From Nitrosomonas sp. (lineage in GTDB: Bacteria; Pseudomonadota; Gammaproteobacteria; Burkholderiales; Nitrosomonadaceae): 64,000 bases of DNA. Shown here in pieces: positions 1-8,361 of the stretch. The translations under genes and the position numbers were made by a program. Numbering within the stretch: position 1 is the first letter of the stretch; each line of letters opens with the position of its first letter. The DNA is taken from assembly GCF_024282095.1 (NCBI RefSeq), contig NZ_JAMWZS010000004.1:30691-94690 (forward strand), given 5' to 3'. The notes below the pieces were generated by a model. That model had not been told where the DNA came from. It saw only the letters and a list, made by a program, of their open reading frames with translations, and ran no database searches.

Positions 1-152
1 TGCAACACATTTCCCAGCGAATCGCCCACCAGCAAAACATCCACCCCTGCGTTTTTCAGTATGCCTGCAAAAATCGCGTCATAACAGGTCAGGACCGTGA
101 ATTTTTCATTGTTATCAACAAGTTTTTGCAGTGTGGCGAGTGTGGTTCTCAT
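1..152 (-). CDS. panB: 3-methyl-2-oxobutanoate hydroxymethyltransferase, N-terminal part (gene runs off the window)
   Basis: First 50 codons of a ketopantoate hydroxymethyltransferase, the first committed step of pantothenate synthesis. Read on the minus strand from the ATG at 150-152, the product starts [11 protein letters not shown] and contains the family signatures LTCYDA and [16 protein letters not shown]. The LVGDSLG segment is the metal- and substrate-binding strand of PanB. The frame is open for about 20 codons upstream of the ATG, but similarity to the family begins at MRTT. No strong ribosome binding site is visible. In many betaproteobacteria panB follows pcnB and folK in one operon. 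Here pcnB-folK lies on the same strand at 6356-8257, so the 6 kb between them looks like an insertion. Only the truncation at the window edge limits the call. Confidence 0.9.
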   Translation of the reverse strand, partial: MRTTLATLQKLVDNNEKFTVLTCYDAIFAGILKNAGVDVLLVGDSLGNVL

Positions 153-603
153 GTAGTGTTTTAATGCCTGAATTGCTGAACGGCTGCTTCGTTTTGTCTG
201 GGTGACGCCATGATAACGTATTTGACCTATCCAGTCTTTGTGATAGCAATATCACCGATTTTCCTCAGTGAATTTCTCACCGTTGGCGTGATTATTATCA
301 CAGCGATTCCGATTGCGTAACACTATTCTGAGCACGCCGTAGTTGATTGTCATATGCAGAAAAATCAGCAAAAAAGTCGGAGGTATGACTGCCATGTGCA
401 GATCATGGTGGCTGTTCTGTATGTAAGGTTTATTTTTGTCATCAGTTTTGCTCAAGCGCCCAGCCGGATTGGGATGGCGCGCAGGTTTTCGCGGTCGTCG
501 GTGGAACGTGTGGTGCTGAATAAAACGTTTAACTTTATGATTTATTTATAGAAATATGTAGTAAAAAAGATCAATATTTTTTATACCTTGCCTGTGGAAT
601 CTG
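153..603. other. Intergenic stretch with no convincing gene
   Basis: About 450 bases between the panB start and the peptide island. Short open frames of 65-67 codons exist on both strands, but they lack ribosome binding sites, start in odd places and resemble no family I know. It may hold the panB promoter and eroded sequence from whatever event separated panB from folK. Confidence 0.5.
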
Positions 604-641
604 GTAGTCGCTCTACAGTCTAGGTTTAATTAAGCGACTAC
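604..641 (+). promoter_or_regulatory. Inverted repeat ahead of the short double-glycine peptide
   Basis: A perfect 9-bp inverted repeat, GTAGTCGCT at 604-612 and AGCGACTAC at 633-641, separated by 20 bases, sits 23 bases before the start codon of the peptide gene at 665. It could be an operator or a leader hairpin in the mRNA. The role is inferred from position only. Confidence 0.4.
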
Positions 642-664
642 TGCAATTAGTTTTAAGGAGAAAT

Positions 665-775
665 ATGATGGAAGAATTAGATAATTATGAAGTTAATCAA
701 ATTTCTGGAGGCTCTTTAGCAGAGTGGTTTCCATGGTTGGATGAACGGAACTATTATCGTTTGTACGGTTTTTGA
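665..775 (+). CDS. Short double-glycine leader peptide, bacteriocin-like precursor
   Basis: A 36-codon gene with a strong ribosome binding site (AAGGAG at 655-660). Two start codons are in tandem at 665 and 668; the second has the better spacing. The peptide has a short acidic leader ending EVNQISGG, the classic double-glycine processing site cut by C39 peptidases, followed by a 20-residue core, SLAEWFPWLDERNYYRLYGF. The core has eight aromatic residues and no cysteine. The adaptor and C39 ABC exporter follow directly downstream, so this is very probably one of their cargoes. It is unlike the two longer peptide genes at 4627 and 4917 in both leader length and core. The function (antimicrobial or signal) cannot be told from sequence. 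Confidence 0.75.
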   Translation: MMEELDNYEVNQISGGSLAEWFPWLDERNYYRLYGF

Positions 776-893
776 TCTGCGGAACTAATGCAATTTGTAA
801 TTAATAGTTGGTGATGGCTGAACAAGGAAATTTTTTCAGCCATTGCCTAAATTAGTAAACAAAGTTTAAAGTTTCTTTATCGATGATGGCCAA

Positions 894-2141
894 ATGAAAC
901 AGTCACTTTTTCGCTCCGATGCTTTATCTCATGAGCAGGATCGTCTGCATGGCAACGTGTTGATCGTTCGATCACCAACCATCCGGTTTCTCGTCTGGGT
1001 GACTGTTTTATTTGCTATTACATTGGTGGGTTTTGCCTTCTGGGGTGAATACACGCGTAAGGAGCATGTCGTGGGTTATTTATCTCCTACGCAGGGCATG
1101 ATCAAGATCTACTCACCGCAAACAGGCACCGTACTCGAAAAACACGTCGATGAAGGACAGTTGGTCAAGCAAGGGGATATCCTGTTGACCATTTCCAGTG
1201 AACGCGCCACGTCCACAACGCGCGAAACCCAGGCGGCCATGCTGATAGAACTCAAACTGCGGCGTGATAGCTTGCGGTTAGAGCAAGGCAAGCAGCAGGA
1301 AATTGATGCGTTGACAGGCAGCGGTATCGCAGGGCGGATACGCGGACTGGAAACTGAGATTCGAGAAGCGCAGGCGCAATTGGCGTTGCAATCCAGTCGT
1401 GTGGCCAGTGCTGAGCGTACGGTAGCACGTTATGAAGAACTACTGACGGAGCGCTTCGTTTCCGACGCCGCATTGCAGGAAAAACAAGAGGAATTGATCA
1501 ACCAGCGCAATCAACTTGCGCAAATAAAACGTAGCATCACCAGTCTGAATCGTGAACTGAATACTGCACGAGTGGAGCTCTCTACCTCCGGATTAAAACG
1601 CGATAACAACACATCGGCAATCGAACGGCAGATTTCCGAGTTGGAACAGCAGTTGACCGAGGCGGATGTACGACGCAGAGTCGTGTTGACCGCGCCTGCC
1701 GCTGGCACTGTCACAACCATTCTGGCTGAAATCGGACAAACCGCTAATCCCAATGCACCACTGCTTTCAATTCTGCCAGAGGACGCTGAATTGCAAGCAC
1801 AATTACTCGTGCCCACGCGCGCGGCGGGCTTTATCAAACCCACTCAGCAAGTTTCTTTACGCTATCAGGCGTTCCCCTACCAGCGCTTTGGGCATCATTT
1901 GGGAGAGGTTGTTGAAATTGGACGCACGGTCATTCAGTCGAACGAGTCTAATTTACCGTTATCCATTCAGGAATCGGTATACCGCGTGACCGTTCGATTA
2001 CCTCGTCAGCAGGTTCAGGCGTATGGACAGGCCATGCCTTTGCAGGCAGGCATGGTGCTGGATGCGGACATTCATATGGATCGGCGGCGTCTGATCGAGT
2101 GGGTGTTTGATCCGCTACTATCCATTACAGGCCGTATTTAG
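894..2141 (+). CDS. HlyD-family periplasmic adaptor for a peptide ABC exporter
   Basis: 415-residue membrane fusion protein. It has a short cytoplasmic N-terminus, one membrane segment near residues 33-50 (LVWVTVLFAITLVGFAFWG), a biotinyl-lipoyl-like half motif (GTVLEKHVDEGQLVKQGD), a long coiled coil (about residues 105-240) and a second lipoyl half (VLTAPAAGTVTTI). This is the order seen in HlyD/CvaA adaptors of bacteriocin exporters. It links the inner-membrane ABC protein encoded next (12 bases downstream) to an outer-membrane channel. No channel gene lies in the island, so a general TolC, such as that encoded at 12162, may serve. The start at 894 has no clear ribosome binding site. Confidence 0.88.
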   Translation: MKQSLFRSDALSHEQDRLHGNVLIVRSPTIRFLVWVTVLFAITLVGFAFWGEYTRKEHVVGYLSPTQGMIKIYSPQTGTVLEKHVDEGQLVKQGDILLTISSERATSTTRETQAAMLIELKLRRDSLRLEQGKQQEIDALTGSGIAGRIRGLETEIREAQAQLALQSSRVASAERTVARYEELLTERFVSDAALQEKQEELINQRNQLAQIKRSITSLNRELNTARVELSTSGLKRDNNTSAIERQISELEQQLTEADVRRRVVLTAPAAGTVTTILAEIGQTANPNAPLLSILPEDAELQAQLLVPTRAAGFIKPTQQVSLRYQAFPYQRFGHHLGEVVEIGRTVIQSNESNLPLSIQESVYRVTVRLPRQQVQAYGQAMPLQAGMVLDADIHMDRRRLIEWVFDPLLSITGRI

Positions 2142-2153
2142 GAGGTGGCTATC

Positions 2154-4328
2154 ATGCTCAACTTTTCCCTTAGCCATCGTGTTCCGGTGATTCTGCAAAC
2201 TGAAGCTGCAGAATGTGGCCTGGCGTGTTTAGCCATGATCACCGGGTACCATGGACACCGCATCGATCTGGCAACTTTGCGCGCCCGTCACGCCGTTTCA
2301 TTACGCGGTTCGACACTGGCTGATTTAATGAAAGTCGCAGGTCTACTCAAACTCACACCCCGGCCTCTGCGACTTGATCTCGAACATTTACCGGAGCTTA
2401 AGCTGCCTTGTGTGCTGCATTGGGATTTCAATCATTTTGTGGTGCTGACACAGGTTCAGGGTAATCGGGTCATACTGCATGACCCCGCAGTCGGTGAACG
2501 CGAAATGCCTTTATCCGAGTTTTCCAAACATTTTACCGGGGTGGCGTTGGAACTCACGCCGACCAGTGAATTTATGCCGCGTGACGATACACGCAAGGTG
2601 AAGCTATCGTCGCTGATCGGCCACTTGCAAGGACTAGGTGGAACGGTTACACAGATCCTGATTCTGGCCCTGGTATTGCAGCTTTTTGCCATCCTGGCGC
2701 CTTTTTACATGCAGTGGGTCGTGGATCAGGCGCTGGTGGCGCAGGATTATGATCTTGTCACGGTGTTGGGAATCGGGTTTCTATTGCTTGCCGTGGTGCA
2801 AACGGGTGTGACGGCTTTACGTGCTTGGGTATTGATGGTATTGAGTACGACGCTGAATTTGCAAATGATCACGAACTTGTTTCGTCACTTGATTCGCTTG
2901 CCCATGAGCTGGTTCGACAAACGCCACATTGGCGATGTCGTGTCGCGCTTTGATTCACTCAATGTAATACAACGCACGCTGACAACGGGATTTCTGGAAG
3001 CGTTGATCGATGGTGTGATGGTTGTCGTCACGCTGGGCATGATGCTTTTTTACAGTATCAAGCTGGCACTGATCGCGATTATTGCGGCTACGATTTATGC
3101 CTTGCTGCGTTTTGCGCTATACCGTCCATTTCGTCTTGCCACGGAAGATCACATTGTACGAGGCGCAAAGCAACAAAGTCATTTCCTTGAAACCATTCGC
3201 GGCATGCAAAGTATCAAGCTTTTTGCTTATGAGGCACCGCGTACGGCCACCTGGCAGAATCTCGCTGTAGACCAGTTCAATGCCAGCATTCGAACCCAGC
3301 GATTGGGCATTTTGTATCAAGGCCTCAACGGTTTTCTATTCGGTATTGAAAATGTGATCATCATCTGGTTAGGCGCCATGCTGGTGCTGGACAATGCAAG
3401 CGGAAGCGGCTTTTCAATAGGGATGTTATTTGCTTTTATTGCCTATAAAACCCAATTTGTGCAACGAATGGCTGCATTGATTGAAAAAGGTTTGGAACTG
3501 CGCATGCTGGGGTTACATACTGAGCGGGTGGGCGATATTGCACTGACACCTGCAGAGCAGGACGATGAGTCAGGTAGTGTCGACACTCCCCTCGATGGTC
3601 GAATCGAAGTTAAGCACTTGGCTTTCCGTCATTCAGAAACAGATCCTCTTGTGCTGCAAGATGTCAGTTTCAGTATTAAAGCGGGAGAATCGGTAGCTAT
3701 CGTTGGCCCATCAGGCTGTGGCAAAACGACGCTGGTTAAGCTCATGTTAGGATTGTTACAACCCACCGGCGGAAGTATCGAAGTGGATGGTATTCCACTG
3801 AACCGTTTGGGAATTACACGATACCGCCAAGCAGCCGCCAGCGTCATGCAGGATGATCAGTTATTTGCCGGCTCCATCGCTGAAAATATCTGTTTTTTTG
3901 ATCCACAAGCTGATTACAGCCGGATTGAGGCCAGCGCCCGACTTGCAGTCATTCACGATGACATCACGACAATGCCGATGCAATACAATACGTTGGTGGG
4001 AGATATGGGAACAGTGCTGTCAGGCGGCCAGAAACAGCGTTTGTTGCTCGCCCGTGCGCTCTACCGTCAACCGAGTATTCTGTTTCTGGATGAAGCTACC
4101 AGTCATCTCGATATCGCTCGGGAACACAGTGTGAATGAAGCCATAAGTACACTTAAACTGACGCGTATCATTGTGGCACATCGCCCGGAAACGATTGCCA
4201 GTGCAGATAGGGTGATTGTACTCAATGGTGGAAAAATTATCAGTGATATGCTAACCCAATCATCTGTTCATGCATTGGAATCCGCTATACCTTCCTCGGA
4301 GGTGCCGCGAGTTGTTGTGGCAAATTAA
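2154..4328 (+). CDS. Peptidase-containing ABC exporter (C39 peptidase, membrane and ATPase domains)
   Basis: 724 residues. It cleaves double-glycine leaders and exports the core peptide. The N-terminal C39 peptidase shows Cys21 in QTEAAECGLACL, His94 in HWDFNHFVVL and Asp110 in LHDP, the full catalytic set. A six-helix exporter membrane domain follows (about residues 155-430), then the ATPase with Walker A GPSGCGKTT (near 518), signature LSGGQKQRLLLARAL and Walker B ILFLDEAT. I start at ATG 2154, with AGGAGG eight bases upstream, rather than at a GTG at 2145. It is closest to the CvaB/RaxB type of gram-negative bacteriocin exporters. It lies 12 bases after the adaptor gene, so the two are co-transcribed. 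Confidence 0.92.
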   Translation: MLNFSLSHRVPVILQTEAAECGLACLAMITGYHGHRIDLATLRARHAVSLRGSTLADLMKVAGLLKLTPRPLRLDLEHLPELKLPCVLHWDFNHFVVLTQVQGNRVILHDPAVGEREMPLSEFSKHFTGVALELTPTSEFMPRDDTRKVKLSSLIGHLQGLGGTVTQILILALVLQLFAILAPFYMQWVVDQALVAQDYDLVTVLGIGFLLLAVVQTGVTALRAWVLMVLSTTLNLQMITNLFRHLIRLPMSWFDKRHIGDVVSRFDSLNVIQRTLTTGFLEALIDGVMVVVTLGMMLFYSIKLALIAIIAATIYALLRFALYRPFRLATEDHIVRGAKQQSHFLETIRGMQSIKLFAYEAPRTATWQNLAVDQFNASIRTQRLGILYQGLNGFLFGIENVIIIWLGAMLVLDNASGSGFSIGMLFAFIAYKTQFVQRMAALIEKGLELRMLGLHTERVGDIALTPAEQDDESGSVDTPLDGRIEVKHLAFRHSETDPLVLQDVSFSIKAGESVAIVGPSGCGKTTLVKLMLGLLQPTGGSIEVDGIPLNRLGITRYRQAAASVMQDDQLFAGSIAENICFFDPQADYSRIEASARLAVIHDDITTMPMQYNTLVGDMGTVLSGGQKQRLLLARALYRQPSILFLDEATSHLDIAREHSVNEAISTLKLTRIIVAHRPETIASADRVIVLNGGKIISDMLTQSSVHALESAIPSSEVPRVVVAN

Positions 4329-4494
4329 AGAGAAAGAGGGGCGGATTCAAGAACTAACTGCAACAGTTAATGTTTAATAGCGAATTTGCCCATGAAAAAT
4401 GGATTGCTCGCCAAGTATGCAAGTAATAGTTAATCCCTGAGGTGCTTTTCCTCACAGATCCCATGATTTAAATCAGATATTTTGTACATGTAAA

Positions 4495-4591
4495 TCAAAC
4501 TTTGTTTGAGTTAGTGCAGAATCATTTACACAATTAATGTGACCATGATTCTTGTATGTGCTTGATATCAAATTTGGTTTACAACTATGTT
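4495..4591 (+). promoter_or_regulatory. Candidate promoter and operator for the peptide / ATP-grasp genes
   Basis: The 298-base gap after the exporter gene is AT-rich. It holds a 6-3-6 inverted repeat (TCAAAC, GTTTGA) at 4495-4509 and a sigma70-like pair, TTGATA at 4562-4567 and TATGTT at 4586-4591, with an 18-base spacer. This suggests that the downstream peptide genes have their own start of transcription. No experimental support is visible. Confidence 0.35.
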
Positions 4592-4626
4592 ACACAATTT
4601 AAATTTGATCAATAAGGAGTAAGAAA

Positions 4627-4821
4627 ATGGAAATTAAAGATTCTAATACATACTGGTGTAATGCTGATGGCACGAATAAGTCAGTACAAACAGATCGGAT
4701 CCTTGCCCGGAAAGTAGCGCACGAACTGACTTGTGAAGAAGTCAAGGAAATTGCGGGTGGCATGATGAGTGCACACGTTAGTCATTGCGGGCCGTGCTGT
4801 GAAGCGGATGATTGTTGCTAA
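4627..4821 (+). CDS. Double-glycine precursor peptide with Cys-rich core (paralogue 1)
   Basis: 64 residues with a clear ribosome binding site (AAGGAG at 4614-4619). The 45-residue leader ends in ELTCEEVKEIAGG, a double-glycine site. The core, MMSAHVSHCGPCCEADDCC, has five cysteines, two histidines and three acidic residues in 19 positions. The leader is almost identical to that of the gene at 4917, while the cores differ. That is typical of peptide substrates whose leader is read by a shared modifying enzyme and exporter. The ATP-grasp enzyme at 5182 is the likely modifier and the C39 exporter at 2154 the likely protease/exporter. The Cys/His-rich core could bind metal or carry disulfides. 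This peptide is not recognised as any named family. Confidence 0.8.
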   Translation: MEIKDSNTYWCNADGTNKSVQTDRILARKVAHELTCEEVKEIAGGMMSAHVSHCGPCCEADDCC

Positions 4822-4852
4822 CGCAATAATTATCTAATTAAGTTTAATAAAT

Positions 4853-4872
4853 CTCGGGAGCTTGCTCCCGAG
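4853..4872 (+). terminator. Intercistronic hairpin between the two precursor peptide genes
   Basis: CTCGGGAGC pairs perfectly with GCTCCCGAG (9 bp, or 8 bp with a four-base loop). No T-run follows, so it is probably not an intrinsic terminator. It may instead trim or stabilise the mRNA and set the ratio of the first peptide to the downstream genes. Confidence 0.5.
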
Positions 4873-4916
4873 TAATCGGTTCCAAAGGAATTCTTTACCG
4901 ATAAAGGAGTAAGAAA

Positions 4917-5108
4917 ATGGAAATTAAAGATTCTAATACACACTGGTGTAATGCTGATGGCACTGATAAGCCAGCACAAACAGAACGGATTCTTGCGCGG
5001 AAAATAGCACATGAGCTGACTTCTGAAGAGATCAAGAAAATTGCAGGTGGCATGCCGCAGCACATTAGTTATGTCGGACCACACCATCTACCGAGTGATG
5101 TGATATAG
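4917..5108 (+). CDS. Double-glycine precursor peptide with His-containing core (paralogue 2)
   Basis: 63 residues. The 20 bases around the start (AAGGAG, then ATGGAAATTAAAG) match those of the gene at 4627, which shows a recent duplication. The leader keeps the same pattern and ends ELTSEEIKKIAGG. The core, MPQHISYVGPHHLPSDVI, is quite different from its neighbour: no cysteine, three histidines, one Tyr and one Asp. It lies 73 bases upstream of the ATP-grasp gene on the same strand. The retained leader and divergent core point to one processing machinery acting on two products. Confidence 0.78.
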   Translation: MEIKDSNTHWCNADGTDKPAQTERILARKIAHELTSEEIKKIAGGMPQHISYVGPHHLPSDVI

Positions 5109-5181
5109 CAGCCCAAACAAATAGGTGCCATAGATATTTTTCCATGGCGCTTCGATTCGTATCCATAAAAGGAATGACCTT

Positions 5182-6309
5182 GTGAAAATTTTGATACCAA
5201 CAATGGTCGGTGATGATCATGCGCGGATAGTATGCTGTGCAGCCACTCGCAGAGGTATTGATGTGCACAGATGGTTTACTGCCGATTATCCTTGTCGACA
5301 ATCGATTTCCATTTATTATGAGAATGCAGAAGAAACAAATTGGGTTTTTAACGGCCCTTCTCTTAGTTTAGAAAATCAAAAATTTGATGTGATTTGGTTG
5401 CGACGCCCCGTACCTCCGATATTGCCTGATATTCTGCATCCGGAAGATCGGCAAGTCGCAGTGACGGAGAATGCGTTCTTTTTTAGATCACTGTGGCATG
5501 CTTTGGCTAAAGAGGCTTTTTGGATCAACAGCTATCCTGGCCATCTGGCTGCTCGCAGCAAATTATTGCAGTTACGTGAAGCCAAACAATCCGGGTTTAC
5601 GATACCTCGTACGCTGGTTAGTAATGATCCGGACGATATTGCGGCATTTATCCTTAAGAATCAACCGAATCAGACTATTTATAAATCCTTTTTCCCGGCT
5701 CGCTGGGATTTATCAGATGGTAATGCGGCAGTACTGGAAACTACGAAAATAAGTGTGGAGTCATTGCCCAATCCAGAAATTTTGCGGTTAACCCCAGGAA
5801 TTTTTCAGCCTTACATTGAAAAGGAATTTGAAGTTCGGGCGACATTTCTCGGTGCACATGTTGTAGCAATTCGTTTGAATTCTCAACATAGCCAGCAAGG
5901 AAAAACGGATTACCGCGTGAGTCCAATCAATGAACTGGATCCAGAGCCTTATATATTGCCACCTGAAATCTACGAAAGCTGCCGTCAGTTAATGAAAAAA
6001 CTGAATATCGTGTTTGGGTGCTTTGATTTTATTGTTACACCAGAACATGACTTCGTGTTTCTAGAAGTTAACGAGATGGGGCAGTTTTTATGGAAAGAAC
6101 AAGTATGTCCTGAAACCAGAATTTTGGATGCTTTTCTCGATTTCTTAATGCACCCATCCTTTGATTTTGAATGGCAACCCAGAGCAGATAGGATCAGGTT
6201 GAGCTCTATTATAGAGAGTGATGAATATAACCGATTAGAGCTGGAAGAAAATACGTTGCATATGCGCAGCTTCCCTAATCCAACGTCGGGATTTTATGAG
6301 GCGAGGTAG
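5182..6309 (+). CDS. MvdD-like ATP-grasp peptide-modifying enzyme
   Basis: 375 residues starting at GTG with AAAGGA eight bases upstream. The N-terminal part has the pre-ATP-grasp pattern of microviridin/graspetide ligases (DDHARIV, then WLRRP near residue 75). The middle holds the ATP-binding fold, and FLEVNEMGQF near residue 293 carries the Glu/Asn metal ligands expected of ATP-grasp enzymes. Known relatives (MvdC, MvdD) use ATP to join side-chain carboxylates of a leader-bearing peptide to Ser/Thr/Lys, giving ester or amide rings. Two leader peptides immediately upstream are the obvious substrates. The cores here are poor in Thr and Lys, so the product chemistry may differ from classical graspetides. 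The family call is firm; the exact reaction is inferred. Confidence 0.82.
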   Translation: MKILIPTMVGDDHARIVCCAATRRGIDVHRWFTADYPCRQSISIYYENAEETNWVFNGPSLSLENQKFDVIWLRRPVPPILPDILHPEDRQVAVTENAFFFRSLWHALAKEAFWINSYPGHLAARSKLLQLREAKQSGFTIPRTLVSNDPDDIAAFILKNQPNQTIYKSFFPARWDLSDGNAAVLETTKISVESLPNPEILRLTPGIFQPYIEKEFEVRATFLGAHVVAIRLNSQHSQQGKTDYRVSPINELDPEPYILPPEIYESCRQLMKKLNIVFGCFDFIVTPEHDFVFLEVNEMGQFLWKEQVCPETRILDAFLDFLMHPSFDFEWQPRADRIRLSSIIESDEYNRLELEENTLHMRSFPNPTSGFYEAR

Positions 6310-6355
6310 TAGTGTGATTGGCATAAGCCCGGGTTTTATGAATATGTGTATTCGA

Positions 6356-6856
6356 TTATTTCAATGCTTTAATTTGTTCGAGTTTTTGCTCATCACACGA
6401 TAAAAGTAATTGAGCGATGTCGTTATGTCCCGGAATATGACAATCCGGGGCGATTTCCATCAGCGGTTTCAGGACAAATGCACGTTGTAACATACGTGGA
6501 TGCGGTAATGTCAATTTCTCATCACGGCATTGCAGATCATCGTACAACAGAATGTCGAGATCCAGTGTGCGTGGCGCATTCAAAGATTCGCGTACACGTC
6601 CATGGTTTTGTTCGATAGCCAGCAATGCGTTGAGTAAATCATGCGGTGCCAGATAAGTTTCAATGAGTGCCACCGCATTGATGAAATCGGGTTGATCCAG
6701 GCGTCCGACAGGCGCGCTTTGATAAAGCGAAGATTGCTTCATCAAGCACGTACCGGGAAGTTGTTTTAATTCCTCAAATGCGTGCTGAATCTGGGCAATC
6801 GGGTTTTCCAGATTACTGCCCAAAGCAATGAATGCCTGGCTTGGTTGTTTATCCAT
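6356..6856 (-). CDS. folK: 6-hydroxymethyl-7,8-dihydropterin pyrophosphokinase
   Basis: 166 residues. It transfers pyrophosphate from ATP to 6-hydroxymethyl-dihydropterin in folate synthesis. The start has FIALGSNLENP, the conserved N-terminal motif. The signature APRTLDLDILLYDD supplies the two metal-binding aspartates, and LPHPRMLQRAFVLKPL completes the family pattern. The length is normal. It starts 12 bases after the pcnB stop, so the two are an operon. The next gene expected downstream in this synteny, panB, is instead 6.2 kb away. Confidence 0.95.
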   Translation of the reverse strand: MDKQPSQAFIALGSNLENPIAQIQHAFEELKQLPGTCLMKQSSLYQSAPVGRLDQPDFINAVALIETYLAPHDLLNALLAIEQNHGRVRESLNAPRTLDLDILLYDDLQCRDEKLTLPHPRMLQRAFVLKPLMEIAPDCHIPGHNDIAQLLLSCDEQKLEQIKALK

Positions 6857-6868
6857 GGAAAGGGTGGA

Positions 6869-8257
6869 TCAACTGTGATCGTTTTTGATGGAATTTTCCC
6901 CAGCCAAAGCAGGATCGGGCGAAGATTTTTTGCGCTTGCGCCGTCTTTTGCCTTTTTTTGCTGCCGGCTGGCTGGACAACATTTTTTCGCGCTGGTTGTG
7001 ATCCGCAGATAGAAAGGTTTTCCACCACTCGCCCAATTCCATGCTCAGCTCACCACTTTCACAGCGCAACAGCATGAAATCATAAGCAGCGCGAAAACGC
7101 GGGTGGGTAAGCAAACGAAAGGGTTTTTGTCCGGCGCGAGCCTCAAAGCGCGGCTGCATCGTCCATATTTCTTGGATAATGGCATCAAAGCGACGCGGGA
7201 TAGCCAGCTTTTTATGCTGTATCGAAAGAATTTGATCAATTGCTGTAAATAAAGCGGGCAAAGGTTTTTCCCCGGAAGCCTGGAGAGAATTCCAGTTTGA
7301 CAGCACTTCGTGCCATAACAGTATGGCAAACAAAAATGCTGGCGAAACCGGTTTATTTTCTCTAATCCGCTCATCGGTATTTTTCAACGCAATGGTGACA
7401 AAACGCTCACCTAATGGTTGTTCCAGTATGACATCGAGCATGGGTAGAAGACCGTGATGCAAACCGCGCGCGCGTAAATCAACAACGCAAGACAGCGCAT
7501 GCCCCGACAATAGCAGTTTCAACATTTCATCAAACAAACGGGACGGTGGGACGTTTTGCAGTAATGGTGCCAGATCGCCAATGGGCTTGGCGGTTTCCGC
7601 CGCAATTTGCAAATCCAGTTTTGACGCCAGGCGCACGGCCCGTAATAGGCGCACGGGATCTTCCCGGTAACGTTGTACCGGATCTCCGATGATGCGCAGT
7701 TTTTTGGCTTTGATATCTTCATAGCCATTCAGGTAATCTAGAATTTCTTCTTTGGCAGGATCATAAAACAGCGCATTGACCGTGAAATCACGACGCAAGG
7801 CATCTTCTTCCTGATTACCGAAAACATTGTCGTGCAATAGGCGGCCATGCGGATCGGTCAACTGGATCGATGCAGGATCGTCATCATCATTCGAGGAAGG
7901 TCCACGAAAGGTTGATACTTCCACGGGTTCAGCGCCACACATGACATGAACCAGGCGAAAACGCCGCCCGATAATGCGTGACCGGCGAAAAATGTTGCGC
8001 ACTTCTTCAGGTGTCGCATTGGTTGCAATGTCAAAATCTTTGGGCGTCAATCCCAGTAGCAGATCACGCACCGCGCCGCCGACAATATAGGCTGAAAACC
8101 CGGCTTGCTGTATCTGAGTGGTTATCTTTAATGCACAGGGGGCGATTAGATTACGCCGAATACCGTGACGTTTGAAGGGAATGATGTTCAGCTTTGCGAT
8201 CGATTCGGAAGCCGGTGCCTTGCGGCTGAATACCTTGCGGAGAAATTTACGGATCAT
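6869..8257 (-). CDS. pcnB: Poly(A) polymerase I
   Basis: 462 residues. It adds poly(A) tails to RNA 3' ends and so marks them for decay. The nucleotidyltransferase motif IVGGAVRDLLLGLTPKDFDIA (around residues 57-77) gives the GG and DxD active site. GRRFRLVHV and the RYREDPVRLLRAVRLASKL segment are typical of the PcnB branch rather than CCA-adding enzymes, as is the basic tail (KKGKRRRKRKKSS) near the C-terminus. It lies about 100 bases downstream of rnpB on the same strand and directly upstream of folK. Confidence 0.93.
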   Translation of the reverse strand: MIRKFLRKVFSRKAPASESIAKLNIIPFKRHGIRRNLIAPCALKITTQIQQAGFSAYIVGGAVRDLLLGLTPKDFDIATNATPEEVRNIFRRSRIIGRRFRLVHVMCGAEPVEVSTFRGPSSNDDDDPASIQLTDPHGRLLHDNVFGNQEEDALRRDFTVNALFYDPAKEEILDYLNGYEDIKAKKLRIIGDPVQRYREDPVRLLRAVRLASKLDLQIAAETAKPIGDLAPLLQNVPPSRLFDEMLKLLLSGHALSCVVDLRARGLHHGLLPMLDVILEQPLGERFVTIALKNTDERIRENKPVSPAFLFAILLWHEVLSNWNSLQASGEKPLPALFTAIDQILSIQHKKLAIPRRFDAIIQEIWTMQPRFEARAGQKPFRLLTHPRFRAAYDFMLLRCESGELSMELGEWWKTFLSADHNQREKMLSSQPAAKKGKRRRKRKKSSPDPALAGENSIKNDHS

Positions 8258-8361
8258 TGCGAATTATTGAAAGTATTCAGTACGAGAGTTATACACCGGG
8301 TATCCATTCTGCAGGATGTTTGCACAATCAACTTGGATTAGTCCATCAAATTATCAATTAA

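Noticed and set aside
252-551. Short frames of 65-67 codons on both strands
   Set aside because: No ribosome binding site, no recognisable family, overlap each other.
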